Made by a program: the position numbers and the translations under genes
Shown here: positions 26,788 through 35,821 of the stretch, in pieces
How the letters are laid out: the number at the start of each line of letters is the position of its first letter
Position numbering within the stretch: position 1 is the first letter of the stretch
NCBI GenBank assembly: GCA_041569895.1
Contig: JBFFXF010000021.1
Coordinates: 1 to 43,368, forward strand
DNA length: 43,368 bases
Direction of reading: 5' to 3'
Origin: JBFFXF01 sp041569895
Lineage (GTDB): Bacteria > Planctomycetota > UBA8108 > JACQVS01
Notes under the pieces: generated by a model
The model's database searches: none
Seen by the model: the letters and a program-made list of their open reading frames with translations, nothing else
Told to the model about the DNA's origin: nothing

Positions 26788-27243
26788 GCGGAGCGCCTCC
26801 TTCGTTCGTCAGCGGGCCGCCCCGCGTGCGGGGCGCCATGAGTAGTGATCGATTGTCTCCCAATGAAAGCTTTAGGCGAGCGTGAAATAAAGGTTGCTCC
26901 GGCCCGGGAGCGCGTTTACAGTCTGGGTCACGGGAGGGGTGGAGCCCACTGGCGGGCTCTCGCGGAGGTATCCCGCAGTTATCCCGGGAGTTATCCCGGG
27001 AGGTATCTCACTTCGGGTACCAGTACTCGCCCGGCGCGCAGCCGGGTACTCTTCGGGAGGGGTCTCTTTCACCAGAATCACAGGGTCGGTCCCCGGTCCG
27101 GACGACCGGAGCCGTCGGTCGGGAGCAGATCGTTTTTTGAGCGGTGCTTCCGGGGTGCTACAAATGTGATGCACGGACGCACCGGGCGCGGATCGCGTGG
27201 GTACGCGCGTCAACGAGGTGATGGGGCCGGGCGCGATCGAGTC
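26788..27243. promoter_or_regulatory. Divergent spacer with four 12-bp tandem repeats and a promoter
   Basis: 456 bp with no convincing gene. Four tandem copies of A-G-[GT]-T-A-T-C-[CT]-C start at 26966, 26977, 26989 and 27001 (AGTTATCCCGGG is the central unit, twice perfect). Upstream, GAGCCC/GGGCTC (26942-26959) forms a small hairpin. Downstream, TTGAGC (27137-27142), a 16-bp spacer and TACAAA (27159-27164) make a good promoter for the DUF2203 gene. Near-helical spacing of the repeats suggests a multimeric operator or a structured leader for one of the two flanking genes. Confidence 0.55.
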
Positions 27244-27690
27244 ATGAGGGAACGGACACGAGTTTTCACTCTCGAGCAGGCCAACGGGGCCCTGCCGCTC
27301 GTCCGGCGGGTCGCTCGCGACCTCGTCGAGGCGCATCGTCGCATCTCGGAGCTCTACGGCCGCTGGCGCGCGCTTGTCGACGCCGGCGATCACGCCGGCG
27401 CCACCGCGGTCGACGGCGACATCCGCCGTCTTCTCGCGGCGACCGATGAGTACCAGGGGGAGCTCGAGCAGATCGGCTGCGAGTGTCGCGAGATCCAGCG
27501 AGGGCTGGTGCGGTTCCCGGCGCGCTTCGCTGACCGGATCATCTACCTCTGCTGGCGTCTCGACGACGAGGAGATCGGTTCGTGGCACGACGCCGGCGAT
27601 GCGTCGATCGGGCGTCGCCCGATCGACGACCGCTTCACCGCGGCTGCGCGTCAGATTCCCGCGCCGCCGCTTCCGACCGGGAAGCGCTGA
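27244..27690 (+). CDS. DUF2203-family protein
   Basis: 148 aa from ATG 27244; the longer open frame upstream covers the repeat and promoter region and is rejected. The N-terminal FTLEQANGALPLVRRVARDL (range 6-25) and the C-terminal pattern CECREIQRGLVRFPARF, IIYLCWRLDDEEIGSWHD and GRRPIDDRF are the hallmarks of DUF2203. This is a small, mostly helical family of unknown function that is widespread in bacteria. A Cys pair and a Trp-His near the C-terminus could bind a metal, but this is a guess. Its 3' end overlaps the convergent gene by 56 bp. Confidence 0.88.
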   Translation: MRERTRVFTLEQANGALPLVRRVARDLVEAHRRISELYGRWRALVDAGDHAGATAVDGDIRRLLAATDEYQGELEQIGCECREIQRGLVRFPARFADRIIYLCWRLDDEEIGSWHDAGDASIGRRPIDDRFTAAARQIPAPPLPTGKR

Positions 27691-28408
27691 CGTTACCGGT
27701 CTCCGCCGCGGCGCCGTCTCTTTTGGTGACGTCAGCTTCGCTGACGCCCGCTCCTGCGTTGCCTGCTCCGGTCGGACTCTCGCCGACGACACCCGCGTCG
27801 GGACCGCCCGCTTGCGGCAAGTCCGCTTCCGAGATGCTCTGGATGCTCTGGACGCTCTGACCGGAGAAGACCACGCGGAAGAAGTTGCTGTAGCGCTCCT
27901 GCAGCGCGGACATCTCCTTCCACGCCTTCTCGAGCTCTCCGACTCCCGTTCGGTGCAGGACCTGGAGATCCGCGATGAGCTGCTGCTTGTCGTCGATGAT
28001 CCGGTCCTTGGTGGCGAGCATCGCCCGGTAAAGCGAGTCCCTCTGGGCGCGCTCGTCCTCGAGCGCATCGATCGCGTGCTGCAGCGTCACCACCTGGTGA
28101 TTCCACCGCGCGCGCTCCTCGTGCAGGAAGAAGAGCGCCGCGCCGAACATCGCGAACGCGAAGATGAGCACGACCAGCAGCAGGTTCGAGCGCGAGCGTC
28201 GCCGCGGCTCCTCCCTGACCTCGCTGACCTCCATCAGCAGCAGCTCGCGCTCGAGCGTCGCCGCGTCGGGGCCATCGCCGGCAGGCAGGCGGCTCTGTGG
28301 GCCAGCGGGGATCGGTGCCTTGCTCTCGACTGGCTCGACCGCCGCGTCGTGCGCGACCCCGATCCAGTCGAGCGGGTCGGCGCCGAGTGACTTCTGCCCC
28401 GGCTTCAT
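27635..28408 (-). CDS. Single-pass membrane coiled-coil protein linked to parA
   Basis: 257 aa from ATG 28408, which overlaps the parA stop (ATGA). Unrecognised family. The cytoplasmic N-terminus has MKPGQKSLGADPLDWIG, a short linear motif. A transmembrane helix (~75-95, NLLLVVLIFAFAMFGAALF) follows after a basic RRRSRS stretch. A long coiled coil (~98-175) leads to a low-complexity Gly/Ala/Ser/Glu tail. Coupling to parA suggests that it is the partner positioned by, or tethering, the ATPase, like adaptor proteins of protein-cargo ParA systems. It overlaps DUF2203 tail to tail by 56 bp, so the two 3' ends are antisense to each other. Confidence 0.75.
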   Translation of the reverse strand: MKPGQKSLGADPLDWIGVAHDAAVEPVESKAPIPAGPQSRLPAGDGPDAATLERELLLMEVSEVREEPRRRSRSNLLLVVLIFAFAMFGAALFFLHEERARWNHQVVTLQHAIDALEDERAQRDSLYRAMLATKDRIIDDKQQLIADLQVLHRTGVGELEKAWKEMSALQERYSNFFRVVFSGQSVQSIQSISEADLPQAGGPDAGVVGESPTGAGNAGAGVSEADVTKRDGAAAETGNVSASRSEAAARESDAQPR

Positions 28409-29229
28409 GCCGTCTCCTGCAGGGGCACCTTCTCCTGGCCTTCCCGACCGAGCACCTCCTCCGCGAGCTTCCGGTAATCGGCGACCGCGGGCGAGGACGG
28501 CGCGTAGTCGCTCAACGGCAGGAAGTGGCTCGGGCACTCCGCTACGCGGACGTTCTCGCGGATGGTCGTCTCGAAGACGAGGTCACCGAAGTGGCGCCGC
28601 GTGGTCTCCTCGACCTCCCGAGAGAGGTTCGTCCGGCCGTCGGTCATCGACAGCAGGATGCCGCTGATGCGGAGCTGCGGATTGAGGCGGCTCTGGATCA
28701 CGCCGATGACGCGCCGCAGGTTGGCGACTCCGTTGAGCGAGAGCGCCTGCGCCTGCACCGGGATGACGATCTCCTTGACGGCGGACAGCGCGTTGACGGT
28801 CAGCATGCCGACCGATGGCGGGCAGTCGATGATCAGGAAATCGTAGAGATCGAACCCCGGGTCCTCCTCGCATGGGGCGAGGTCGGCCCGGTCGATCACC
28901 TTGCGCAGGATGGTCTCGGCGGCGATCTCGCCGGCGAGCGTTCTCTCCGCGCCGCTGAGCCGGAGATCGGCCGGCGCGAGGTCGAGCCCCTCGATGCCGG
29001 TCGACATCACCACGTCCTCGAGGTTCAGCGCCCCCTGGAGCAGCTCGGCGACGGTTCCCTCGAGCTCCTCGCTCCCCGGACCGAGGAGCCACGTGGTGAG
29101 GTTCGACTGCGGGTCGATGTCCAGCGCGAGGACCCGCTTCCCGAGGGCGCAGAGCGCGGCCGACAGGTTGACCACGGTGGTCGTCTTGCCCACGCCGCCC
29201 TTTTGGTTCATGACGGCGATGCTTCTCAT
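28405..29229 (-). CDS. ParA/Soj-family ATPase
   Basis: 274 aa from ATG 29229 with AGAGGGGG upstream. Deviant Walker A KGGVGKTTT (residues 10-18), the LDIDPQSNLTTWLL switch, Walker B FLIIDCPPS and Arg/Lys-rich C-terminal DNA-contact patches place it with MinD/ParA ATPases that form ATP-dependent dimers on DNA and move cargo. No parB gene and no parS-like palindrome are seen nearby. Its operon partner is a membrane coiled-coil protein, so a protein cargo (motility, secretion or chemosensory array) is more likely than chromosome segregation. The assignment of cargo is open. Confidence 0.92.
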   Translation of the reverse strand: MRSIAVMNQKGGVGKTTTVVNLSAALCALGKRVLALDIDPQSNLTTWLLGPGSEELEGTVAELLQGALNLEDVVMSTGIEGLDLAPADLRLSGAERTLAGEIAAETILRKVIDRADLAPCEEDPGFDLYDFLIIDCPPSVGMLTVNALSAVKEIVIPVQAQALSLNGVANLRRVIGVIQSRLNPQLRISGILLSMTDGRTNLSREVEETTRRHFGDLVFETTIRENVRVAECPSHFLPLSDYAPSSPAVADYRKLAEEVLGREGQEKVPLQETA

Positions 29230-29435
29230 GAGACCCCCTCTCTGGGTCGGGCCCCACCGTGCGGGCAGCCGGCGGGGGCAAAGGTCTTCCCGCTCCTCCA
29301 GACTCGGCCGTCTTCCGAATATCGTCCCGGCTTTATCGCTGCTTGAGACTTTTCCGGCTTTTTCGCCGCAAAGGGCCGATATGGTGCAGCACTGCGGGGT
29401 GGATACCGCCCTCCGGCTTGCGCCAGAATGGACGA

Positions 29436-30149
29436 ATGAGCGCGGCCAATCAGGGATCCAGCGACGCGAGGAACGAGCCCCCGGTCCGCCGCCGCCTCTA
29501 CCTCGTGCGACACGGCGACGTCGACTACTTCGACGAGGCGGGGCGACCGCATCGTCCCGACCTCGTGCCGCTGAACGCCGCCGGCCGGGACGAGGCGGCG
29601 GCGCTCGCCCGTTTGCTCGAGGAGGTCGAGCTCGACCGGGTCGTCTCGAGCGACCTGCCCCGCGCCGTGCAGACCGCGGACATTATCGCGGGAGCTCGCG
29701 GTCTCGAGGTCGAGCAGGTCGAGGCGTTCCGCGAGATCCGGCCCGGTCGTCTCGCCGACCTCGGGCGCGCGGAGATCGAGGCGGTGTTTCTCGGGGCGCT
29801 CTCGCCCGGGGTCACCACCGACTCGCGCTTCCTCGGCGGCGAGCGCTTCGGGGAGTTCGTCGAGCGCGTGCTCGCGGCCTTTCGGCGACTGCTCGCGGAA
29901 GAGTGGCGCGAGCTGCTCCTCGTCGCGCACGGCGCGGTCAACCGGGCGATCATCCTCGACGTGCTCGGCGCCGGTCTGCAGTCCTTCGGGGCGATCGAGC
30001 AGGACCCGGCGGCGCTCAACATCCTGGACTTCGACGGCGACGGCCAGGGGATCGTCAGGCTGCTGAACGCGACGCCGCTCGACGCGGTCAAGCGCGGCAT
30101 GCGGCTGACGACGATGGAGCGCCTCTACCGGCAGTACCGCCCCGAGTGA
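29436..30149 (+). CDS. Histidine phosphatase family protein (phosphoglycerate-mutase-like)
   Basis: 237 aa from ATG 29436; earlier in-frame codons belong to the divergent spacer. The catalytic motif is LYLVRHGDVDYF (His after Arg, residues ~21-32), followed by SSDLPRAVQTA and the second catalytic His in LLVAHGAVNR. This fits the cobalamin phosphatase/PhoE-like branch rather than glycolytic mutase, which is usually ~250 aa with a different insert. The substrate is unknown. The C-terminus (YRQYRPE) ends 25 bp from the convergent glyA stop. The 206-bp spacer to parA (29230-29435) has no gene, and I see no clear promoter or parS in it. Confidence 0.88.
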   Translation: MSAANQGSSDARNEPPVRRRLYLVRHGDVDYFDEAGRPHRPDLVPLNAAGRDEAAALARLLEEVELDRVVSSDLPRAVQTADIIAGARGLEVEQVEAFREIRPGRLADLGRAEIEAVFLGALSPGVTTDSRFLGGERFGEFVERVLAAFRRLLAEEWRELLLVAHGAVNRAIILDVLGAGLQSFGAIEQDPAALNILDFDGDGQGIVRLLNATPLDAVKRGMRLTTMERLYRQYRPE

Positions 30150-30174
30150 TTCGCGGGAAGGGGCGCGGGGACGC

Positions 30175-31446
<1,272 letters not shown>

Positions 31447-31542
31447 GTGTCTCCTCTCGCTGACGTGTAAGGGTTCGTTGACGTTGGCTCGCGGACGCCG
31501 TGGGGTTCCCCGGCCCGCCGTTCGGTTTATACTCTGTCGCTG

Positions 31543-32034
31543 ATGGACGTGCACCGGAATTCCCGCGAAAACTCCGGCGAGGAGAGTCGCAAGCGCGCCG
31601 CCGACGCTCCGGTCGAGCCGGAGTTCGACGACGAGCCGCCGGGCGCTTACGTCGGCAGCCTGCGGCTCGGTCGCGGCTCGGTCGCGTGGGGCGTGGCGCT
31701 GATCGCGCTGGTCGTCGTGCTGGCGGCGGTCGCGCAGGCGCTCGGTGGCTGGACGCGCGCCACCGCGGCTCTGTCGATCCTCATCGTCCAGGACGCCGCG
31801 ACGCTGGCCGAGGTCGAGCCGTTCTGGGCGCCGGCGCTGGGGACCGTCTGGCGGCTCCTGCCCGCGGTCGCCGTCGTGGGAATCCTGGTGACGGGATTCG
31901 TGCGCGTCAATCAGTGGACCGACTCGCCCGAACGCGTCCGCAACGCGAACCTCGCCGTGCTGCTGCAGGTGGTCGCGCTGGCCGCCTGGGCCGCCGCGCG
32001 ATGGGGGCTCGGGGCGGGGTTCGAGTCGTTCTGA
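31543..32034 (+). CDS. Hypothetical three-helix membrane protein
   Basis: 163 aa, no family recognised. The first ~45 residues are charged (Arg/Glu/Asp rich). Hydrophobic segments lie at about 46-70, 92-118 and 136-157. TATACT (31528-31533) ends nine bases before the ATG, so the message is almost leaderless. It is divergent from glyA and convergent with the JAMM peptidase gene (31-bp gap). There is nothing that shows function. The C-terminus ends in Phe, but an inner-membrane helix bundle rather than a barrel is predicted. Confidence 0.7.
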   Translation: MDVHRNSRENSGEESRKRAADAPVEPEFDDEPPGAYVGSLRLGRGSVAWGVALIALVVVLAAVAQALGGWTRATAALSILIVQDAATLAEVEPFWAPALGTVWRLLPAVAVVGILVTGFVRVNQWTDSPERVRNANLAVLLQVVALAAWAAARWGLGAGFESF

Positions 32035-32065
32035 GAGCGAGCGCCCCTCCGTGGTCCCGCCTATT

Positions 32066-32557
32066 TTAGTCGCCCCGCATCACCTCGACGTCGACGAAGT
32101 CCCCGGCGTCCTCGCTCCATGCGAACCCCTTGACGTCGACCACGCGCCGGTCGCGCACGGAGAAGACGATGTAGACGGCGTCGGGAAACAGCGGTCCCCA
32201 GCCCGCCGGCGCCGCGTCGCGGCGGTCCTTCTCCGAGAAGTACGCGTCGTGCTCCGGGTGCGAGTGGTAGATCGCGCGCAGGGCGTGACCGGCCTCCTCG
32301 CGCTCCCGCCGGATGCGCTCGAACGCGAGACTGTCGAACTGGTAGGCCGTGCGCGCATCGCGGTCGTACGTCTCCGGATCCTCGGCGTGGAGGCGATTCT
32401 GGATGTTCTCCATCGGGACGACGTCGAGCTCGCCGTCGACGTCGCCCGCCGGCCCGAACACCAGACCGCAGGTCTCCTCCGGATAGTCCTTCTCCGCGCA
32501 ATCGACCATGCGGTCGAAGACGGCGCGCGGGATCGTCCAGCCGCTCCTCGTACTCAT
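32066..32557 (-). CDS. JAMM/MPN (M67-type) metallopeptidase
   Basis: 163 aa with the JAMM zinc site in full: Glu27 or Glu28 in YPEETCG, and His98-Ser-His100 followed by seven residues, Ser108-x-x-Asp111 (IYHSHPEHDAYFSEKD). Bacterial members such as Mec cut off ubiquitin-like sulfur-carrier tails or act as isopeptidases. The full catalytic set argues for activity. No ThiS/MoaD-like gene is beside it, so the target is unknown. It is divergent from the PfkB kinase through a symmetric promoter. ORF length and motif spacing match the family. Confidence 0.88.
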   Translation of the reverse strand: MSTRSGWTIPRAVFDRMVDCAEKDYPEETCGLVFGPAGDVDGELDVVPMENIQNRLHAEDPETYDRDARTAYQFDSLAFERIRREREEAGHALRAIYHSHPEHDAYFSEKDRRDAAPAGWGPLFPDAVYIVFSVRDRRVVDVKGFAWSEDAGDFVDVEVMRGD

Positions 32558-32567
32558 CGAGGGGCCG

Positions 32568-32600
32568 ATGATACGCGCCGCCCGCGCCAGCGGGTATCAT
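32568..32600. promoter_or_regulatory. Symmetric divergent promoter (JAMM / pfkB)
   Basis: A 7-bp inverted repeat, ATGATAC (32568-32574) and GTATCAT (32594-32600), gives TATCAT as a -10-like box on both strands. On the plus strand it ends seven bases before the PfkB ATG; on the minus strand, ten bases before the JAMM ATG. Leaderless or near-leaderless messages are implied. The 50-bp spacer has no clear -35 boxes. Confidence 0.55.
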
Positions 32601-32607
32601 AATTCGC

Positions 32608-33633
32608 ATGGCATCCAGTGGCGAACGCACCGGCATCCTCTGCGCCGGCAACTGGATCATCGACCACGTCAAGCTGATCACGTCGTGGCCGAGAGAGGAG
32701 CACCTCGCCGACATCGTTCGCGAGGAGCGCGGCACCGGCGGGTCGGCGTACAACGTGCTCGTCGACCTCGCGCGTTTCCGCGTCGACGTGCCGCTCGCCG
32801 GGCTCGGTCTCGTCGGCGAGGACGACGACGGACGCAGCATCGTCGAGGACTGCGACCGTCTCGGCATCGACCGCAGCCTCCTGCGCACGACCGGCGACGC
32901 CAACACGTCCTACACGGACGTCATGTCGGTGGTCGACAGCGGCCGGCGCACGTTCTTCCACTATCGCGGCGCCAACGCCCTCCTCGGCCCGGAGCACTTC
33001 CCCGTCGAGAAGATCTCCGCGCGGCTGGTCAATCTCGGCTATCTCCTCCTCCTCGACACGCTCGACGCGGAGGACGCGGAGTTCGGCACCGGCGCGGCGC
33101 GCGTGCTCGCCCGGATTCGCGACGCCGGCATCGAGACGTCGATCGATGTCGTCTCGGCGGACGCGGGCCGCTTCCGCGCCGTCGTCGTGCCCGCCCTGCA
33201 GCATGCCGACCACTGCATCGTCAACGAGCTCGAGGCGGGCCGCATCGTCGGCCGCGAGCTCCGCGACGGCGATCGATTGCTGCCCGACCAGATCGCGCGC
33301 GCCGCCGAGGAGCTGCTCGAGCTCGGTGACAGCCGCCGCGTCGTCATCCACGCCGCCGAGGGCGCCTACGGCATCGAACGAGACGGCGACCGACTCTGGC
33401 AGCCGGGCTTCGACGTGCCGCCCGCGGAGATCAAGGGCACGGTCGGCGCGGGGGACGCGTTCATGGCGGGGATGCTCCTCGGCACCCACGAGGGCTGGGA
33501 CCTCGCCCGCTGCCTGCGATTCGCGCACGCGGCGGCAGTGACGTGCCTGTCGCATCCGACCACCACGGGCGGCGTCGGCACGACGACGGAGATCGAGGCG
33601 GTCGCGGACCGGTACCGCCTGCGCTCGTCCTGA
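32608..33633 (+). CDS. PfkB-family carbohydrate kinase
   Basis: 341 aa. N-terminal GTGGSAYNVLVDLARF (residues ~42-57) is PfkB signature 1, and IKGTVGAGDAFMAGMLLG (~275-292) is signature 2 with the catalytic Asp in GAGD. The fold is that of ribokinase. Unlike most members it has a Trp-rich start (NWIIDHVKLITSWP). The substrate (fructose, ribose, adenosine or another sugar) cannot be told from sequence. A repeat element starts 8 bp after its stop. It is divergent from the JAMM gene and is probably transcribed alone. Confidence 0.9.
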   Translation: MASSGERTGILCAGNWIIDHVKLITSWPREEHLADIVREERGTGGSAYNVLVDLARFRVDVPLAGLGLVGEDDDGRSIVEDCDRLGIDRSLLRTTGDANTSYTDVMSVVDSGRRTFFHYRGANALLGPEHFPVEKISARLVNLGYLLLLDTLDAEDAEFGTGAARVLARIRDAGIETSIDVVSADAGRFRAVVVPALQHADHCIVNELEAGRIVGRELRDGDRLLPDQIARAAEELLELGDSRRVVIHAAEGAYGIERDGDRLWQPGFDVPPAEIKGTVGAGDAFMAGMLLGTHEGWDLARCLRFAHAAAVTCLSHPTTTGGVGTTTEIEAVADRYRLRSS

Positions 33634-33640
33634 CCAACCC

Positions 33641-33740
33641 CCCGTCCCCGTTCCCGTGCCCGAAAAGCTGCTCGACTTCGCTCGCGAGATTCTGCGACGC
33701 ATCTATCGTCTGACAGCAACCCCCCGAAGTCGATTCTCCC
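33641..33740. repeat. Composite intergenic element joining three repeat modules
   Basis: Within 100 bp after the PfkB stop there is a short hexamer run (CCCGTC, CCCGTT, CCCGTG; 33643-33662). Next comes the head module also seen at 13012 and 14834 (GCTGCTCGAC, GCGAGATTCTGCGACG; 33667-33703). Last is the module of the 7.3-kb inverted repeat (CGTCTGACAGCAA, CCGAAGTCGA; 33707-33733). It ties the separate repeats into one family. The rest of the spacer to 33842 shows no gene. Confidence 0.82.
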
Positions 33741-33842
33741 CCCTCGAGCTCATGTCCCGGGTCCCATCAGCCGATAACCCCGGCAGGGTGCGCGTCCGAC
33801 GCGCTCACCGTGCTCACGTCGATCACGAGCCCTTCGCCACTC

Positions 33843-35786
33843 ATGGGAAAAGCGATCCTCGACGAGAACCTCCGGCTTCTGCGCCAGCGCTGGCCCGGCA
33901 TCGCCGAGCGCGTCGAGCGCGCCGGGCCTCTGCCCGCGGACGCGGTGTCGCCGTCGCGCGCCGGGGCGCCGACGCTGCGGCTCGCCGGAGAGAGCGGCAA
34001 CCCGACGTGGATCCACTCGCGCTACGATCCGATCCGCGAGGCGGAGGATCAGATCGCCCGGCTCGGGCTCGAGCCGGTCGACTCGGTCTTCATCTTCGGC
34101 TTCGGGCTCGGCTACCCGCTGCTCGCCGCCGTGCGTCGCGGGCACAGCACCAACCTCATCGTCGCCGTCGAGCGTGATCCGGCGGTGTTTCGCGCCGCGC
34201 TCGAGAACGTCGATCTCGGCGACTTCTTCCGCCACCGCGAGGCGATTCTCGTCGTCGGCGTCGACAGCGACCGCGTCTTCGACTCGTTCGACGACCAGAC
34301 GTCGCGCGTCTTCTGCGGCTCCGTCAAGGTCTTCACGCACCCGGCCACGGCGCGTGCGTTCCCGTCGTACTCGAAGGGGCTCGCCCGGTCGGTCGACGAG
34401 TTCATGCGCCATGGATCGGTATCGATCCGCAGCGCGCTCTACCTGTCGCGGATCTCTCTCCGCAACCGGCTCGACAACCTCGCCGACTACGTCACCGGCG
34501 TCGACCTGCGCTCGCTCGAGGGGCGCTTCCGTGGCCGTCCGGGGATCCTCGTCGGCGCCGGGCCGTCGCTCCAGCAGAACGTCGAGGATCTCCGTCGCGC
34601 GCGCGGCCGGGCGGTGGTGATCGCGGTGAGCACGTCGCTCCGCATGCTGCTCGGGAGGGGGATCCGCCCGGATCTGACGGCGATCATCGATTACCACGCG
34701 ATCTCGCGACGTTACTTCGAGGATATCCCGTCCGACGTCGCACCGCCGATCGTCTGCGATGCCAAGGCGAACACCGAGGCCATCGAGTCCTACGCCGGCC
34801 GGCGCATATTCGGCAACGATTACCTCCTCAACAGCCTGATGGGCGACGACGCGCGCGACCGGGGCGACCTCACGGCCGGCGCGACCGTCGCGCACGCGGC
34901 GTTCAACCTGCTCGCCGCGCTCGGCTGCGATCCGATCATTCTTGTCGGCATGGACCTGAGCTATCCGGGCGGGCTGCACCACGTCGGCGGCACGGCGATC
35001 CAGGACCAGCAGTTCGCCGAGACCAACCGCTTCTACACCTTCGAGATGAAGGAGCGCGAGTGGTACCTGGCGCACCGTCGCCAGCTGATCAGGGTGCCGG
35101 GCGTCGTCGAGGAGGAGGTGTGGACGAGCGACGTGTTTCTCAGCTACCTGCGCGAGCTCGAGGCGATGTTCGCGGCGGGCGGGCGACGCGTCATCGACGC
35201 CACGGAGGGCGGCGCCCGCAAGCGACACACCGACGTGATGCCGCTCGCCGAGGCGATCGATCGCTTCGCGACCTCGCCGATTCCGGAAGACGCGCTCGAC
35301 CTCGTCGGACCGCCGGCCCCCGAGAGCGAGGACCTCGCCACCATCGAGGCGGCGCTCGGGGCCGTCGAGCAGAGGCTCGACGAGGCGGAGGAACTCGCCG
35401 CGATCTACCGCCGGTCGATTCGCTCTCTCGAGAAGATCGTCAAGATCACCTCGGGAGGCGTCGCGGCCGACGAGGAGGTGGTCAAGGTGATCCGCGCCAA
35501 GGAGAAGCTGCGCAGGTACGGATTCCTCTACTTCATGCTCAACCAGCTGGCGCAGTCCGATCTGCGCCAGCGGATCAACCGCGACCTCGACATCCAGGGC
35601 GGGACGTACACCGGCGTCGAGCGACAGCGCCGGCAAGCCGAGCGTGACCTGGAGTACGTCAAGGGGCTGCGTGGCGCGCTCGAGTTCCTCGTCGACGCGA
35701 TGACCACCGGTCGCCGGCGGTTGCGCGCCCGCGCCGCGGCGCTGTGCGGCCGAAAACAGTCCTCCGTCGGCGCGGTTTCCGGGTAG
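33843..35786 (+). CDS. DUF115 / MptE-like (Maf-type) protein
   Basis: 647 aa from ATG 33843; a GTG at 33810 is possible. The core DUF115 motif appears at ~232-265: PGILVGAGPSLQQNVEDL, then VVIAVSTSLRMLLGRGI, and DLTAIIDYH; later IILVGMDLSY and HHVGGT. The N-terminal ~200 residues resemble the Maf N-domain (FIFGFGLGYPLLAAV). Family members are 6-hydroxymethylpterin-pyrophosphokinase-like folds, and bacterial ones (Maf/PseE) attach nonulosonic acid sugars to flagellin. No flagellin or sugar-synthesis gene is nearby, so the acceptor is unknown. A C-terminal helical region (~500-640) looks coiled-coil. Confidence 0.83.
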   Translation: MGKAILDENLRLLRQRWPGIAERVERAGPLPADAVSPSRAGAPTLRLAGESGNPTWIHSRYDPIREAEDQIARLGLEPVDSVFIFGFGLGYPLLAAVRRGHSTNLIVAVERDPAVFRAALENVDLGDFFRHREAILVVGVDSDRVFDSFDDQTSRVFCGSVKVFTHPATARAFPSYSKGLARSVDEFMRHGSVSIRSALYLSRISLRNRLDNLADYVTGVDLRSLEGRFRGRPGILVGAGPSLQQNVEDLRRARGRAVVIAVSTSLRMLLGRGIRPDLTAIIDYHAISRRYFEDIPSDVAPPIVCDAKANTEAIESYAGRRIFGNDYLLNSLMGDDARDRGDLTAGATVAHAAFNLLAALGCDPIILVGMDLSYPGGLHHVGGTAIQDQQFAETNRFYTFEMKEREWYLAHRRQLIRVPGVVEEEVWTSDVFLSYLRELEAMFAAGGRRVIDATEGGARKRHTDVMPLAEAIDRFATSPIPEDALDLVGPPAPESEDLATIEAALGAVEQRLDEAEELAAIYRRSIRSLEKIVKITSGGVAADEEVVKVIRAKEKLRRYGFLYFMLNQLAQSDLRQRINRDLDIQGGTYTGVERQRRQAERDLEYVKGLRGALEFLVDAMTTGRRRLRARAAALCGRKQSSVGAVSG

Positions 35787-35821
35787 AATGCGGGTTCGCG
35801 AACATTCCCCGGGGAACGACG

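Noticed and set aside
24889..26841. Long open frame antisense to the GH57 gene (and similar antisense frames elsewhere)
   Set aside because: High GC and codon bias create long antisense frames. They are Arg/Val/Asp-rich and have no motif, while the GH57 strand shows catalytic motifs in order.
26894..27169. 91-aa open frame in the GH57/DUF2203 spacer
   Set aside because: It translates the 12-bp repeats into Tyr-Pro-Gly-like phrases, has no family resemblance and no ribosome site.
29230..29435. parS-like site beside parA
   Set aside because: No 16-bp palindrome of the TGTTTCACGTGAAACA kind was found in this spacer, and no parB gene is close.
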